From an uncultured Phycisphaerae bacterium (GTDB taxonomy: Bacteria; Planctomycetota; Phycisphaerae; Sedimentisphaerales; Anaerohalosphaeraceae): 5,784 nt of DNA. The stretch lies in assembly GCA_937995495.1 (NCBI GenBank), contig CALKKA010000199.1:1-5784 (forward strand). The letters run 5' to 3'. Under the pieces are notes generated by a model. It worked only from the letters and a program-made list of their open reading frames with translations. It was not told the origin of the DNA and did not search any database. Positions 5,763-5,784 of the stretch are shown one piece after another. The translations under genes were made by a program, and so were the position numbers. The stretch's first letter is position 1, and the number at the start of each line of letters is the position of its first letter.

Positions 5763-5784
5763 AAGTTATGATCACCTCCGGCCG
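5763..5784 (-). other. Spacer upstream of 5S rRNA (rRNA operon internal)
   Basis: These 22 bases precede the 5S gene on the minus strand and presumably belong to the 23S-5S spacer. They contain GGAGGTGATC, a perfect complement of the usual 16S 3' tail, but no open frame follows. No tRNA is visible. Confidence 0.5.

Noticed and set aside
5770..5779. Plus-strand GATCACCTCC resembling the 3' end of 16S rRNA
   Set aside because: The preceding bases do not match the conserved 16S end (GGTTGGATCACC), and the strand is opposite to the 5S gene, so this is a chance decamer.

Overview
The window looks like ordinary chromosomal DNA from a Gram-negative-type bacterium, with roughly half G+C and dense, mostly housekeeping genes. 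The best lineage clue is the 5S rRNA at the right edge. It is only about 107 nt long, has a very short helix IV, and appears to lack the base equivalent to A66 of other bacterial 5S rRNAs. That matches the 'unique' 5S type described for Planctomycetes, so Planctomycetota or a related PVC lineage is my tentative guess. No mobile element, CRISPR array or tRNA is visible.

Layout. (1) 1-2286, plus strand: the 3' end of an ABC-2 type ATPase gene (NodI/DrrA-like), its overlapping permease gene (NodJ-like), and, 14 bases further on, ispG of the MEP isoprenoid pathway. The spacing suggests one transcript. (2) 2287-2522: a gene-free stretch rich in hairpins. It ends in a predicted three-way-junction RNA-like element (2435-2517) followed by a T-run at the stop codon of the converging gene. 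(3) 3324-2523, minus strand: two small four-helix membrane proteins of unknown function, 31 bases apart. A near-consensus sigma70 promoter (3426-3398) serves them. (4) 3936-3508, minus strand: a SlyD-like FKBP peptidyl-prolyl isomerase with its own promoter and a strong intrinsic terminator. (5) 4123-5583, plus strand: a cardiolipin synthase with two HKD motifs, driven by a promoter divergent from the slyD-like gene. (6) 5784-5613, minus strand: the end of an rRNA operon, with 5S rRNA and its terminator converging on the cardiolipin synthase gene.

The genes do not form one dedicated pathway. Several are envelope-related (ABC exporter, two small membrane proteins, cardiolipin synthesis, isoprenoid precursors), but apart from the two short operons they are separate transcription units. 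The item most worth a second look is the structured intergenic element at 2351-2524, which I could not assign to a known RNA family. Nothing here convincingly shows a new multi-gene system.
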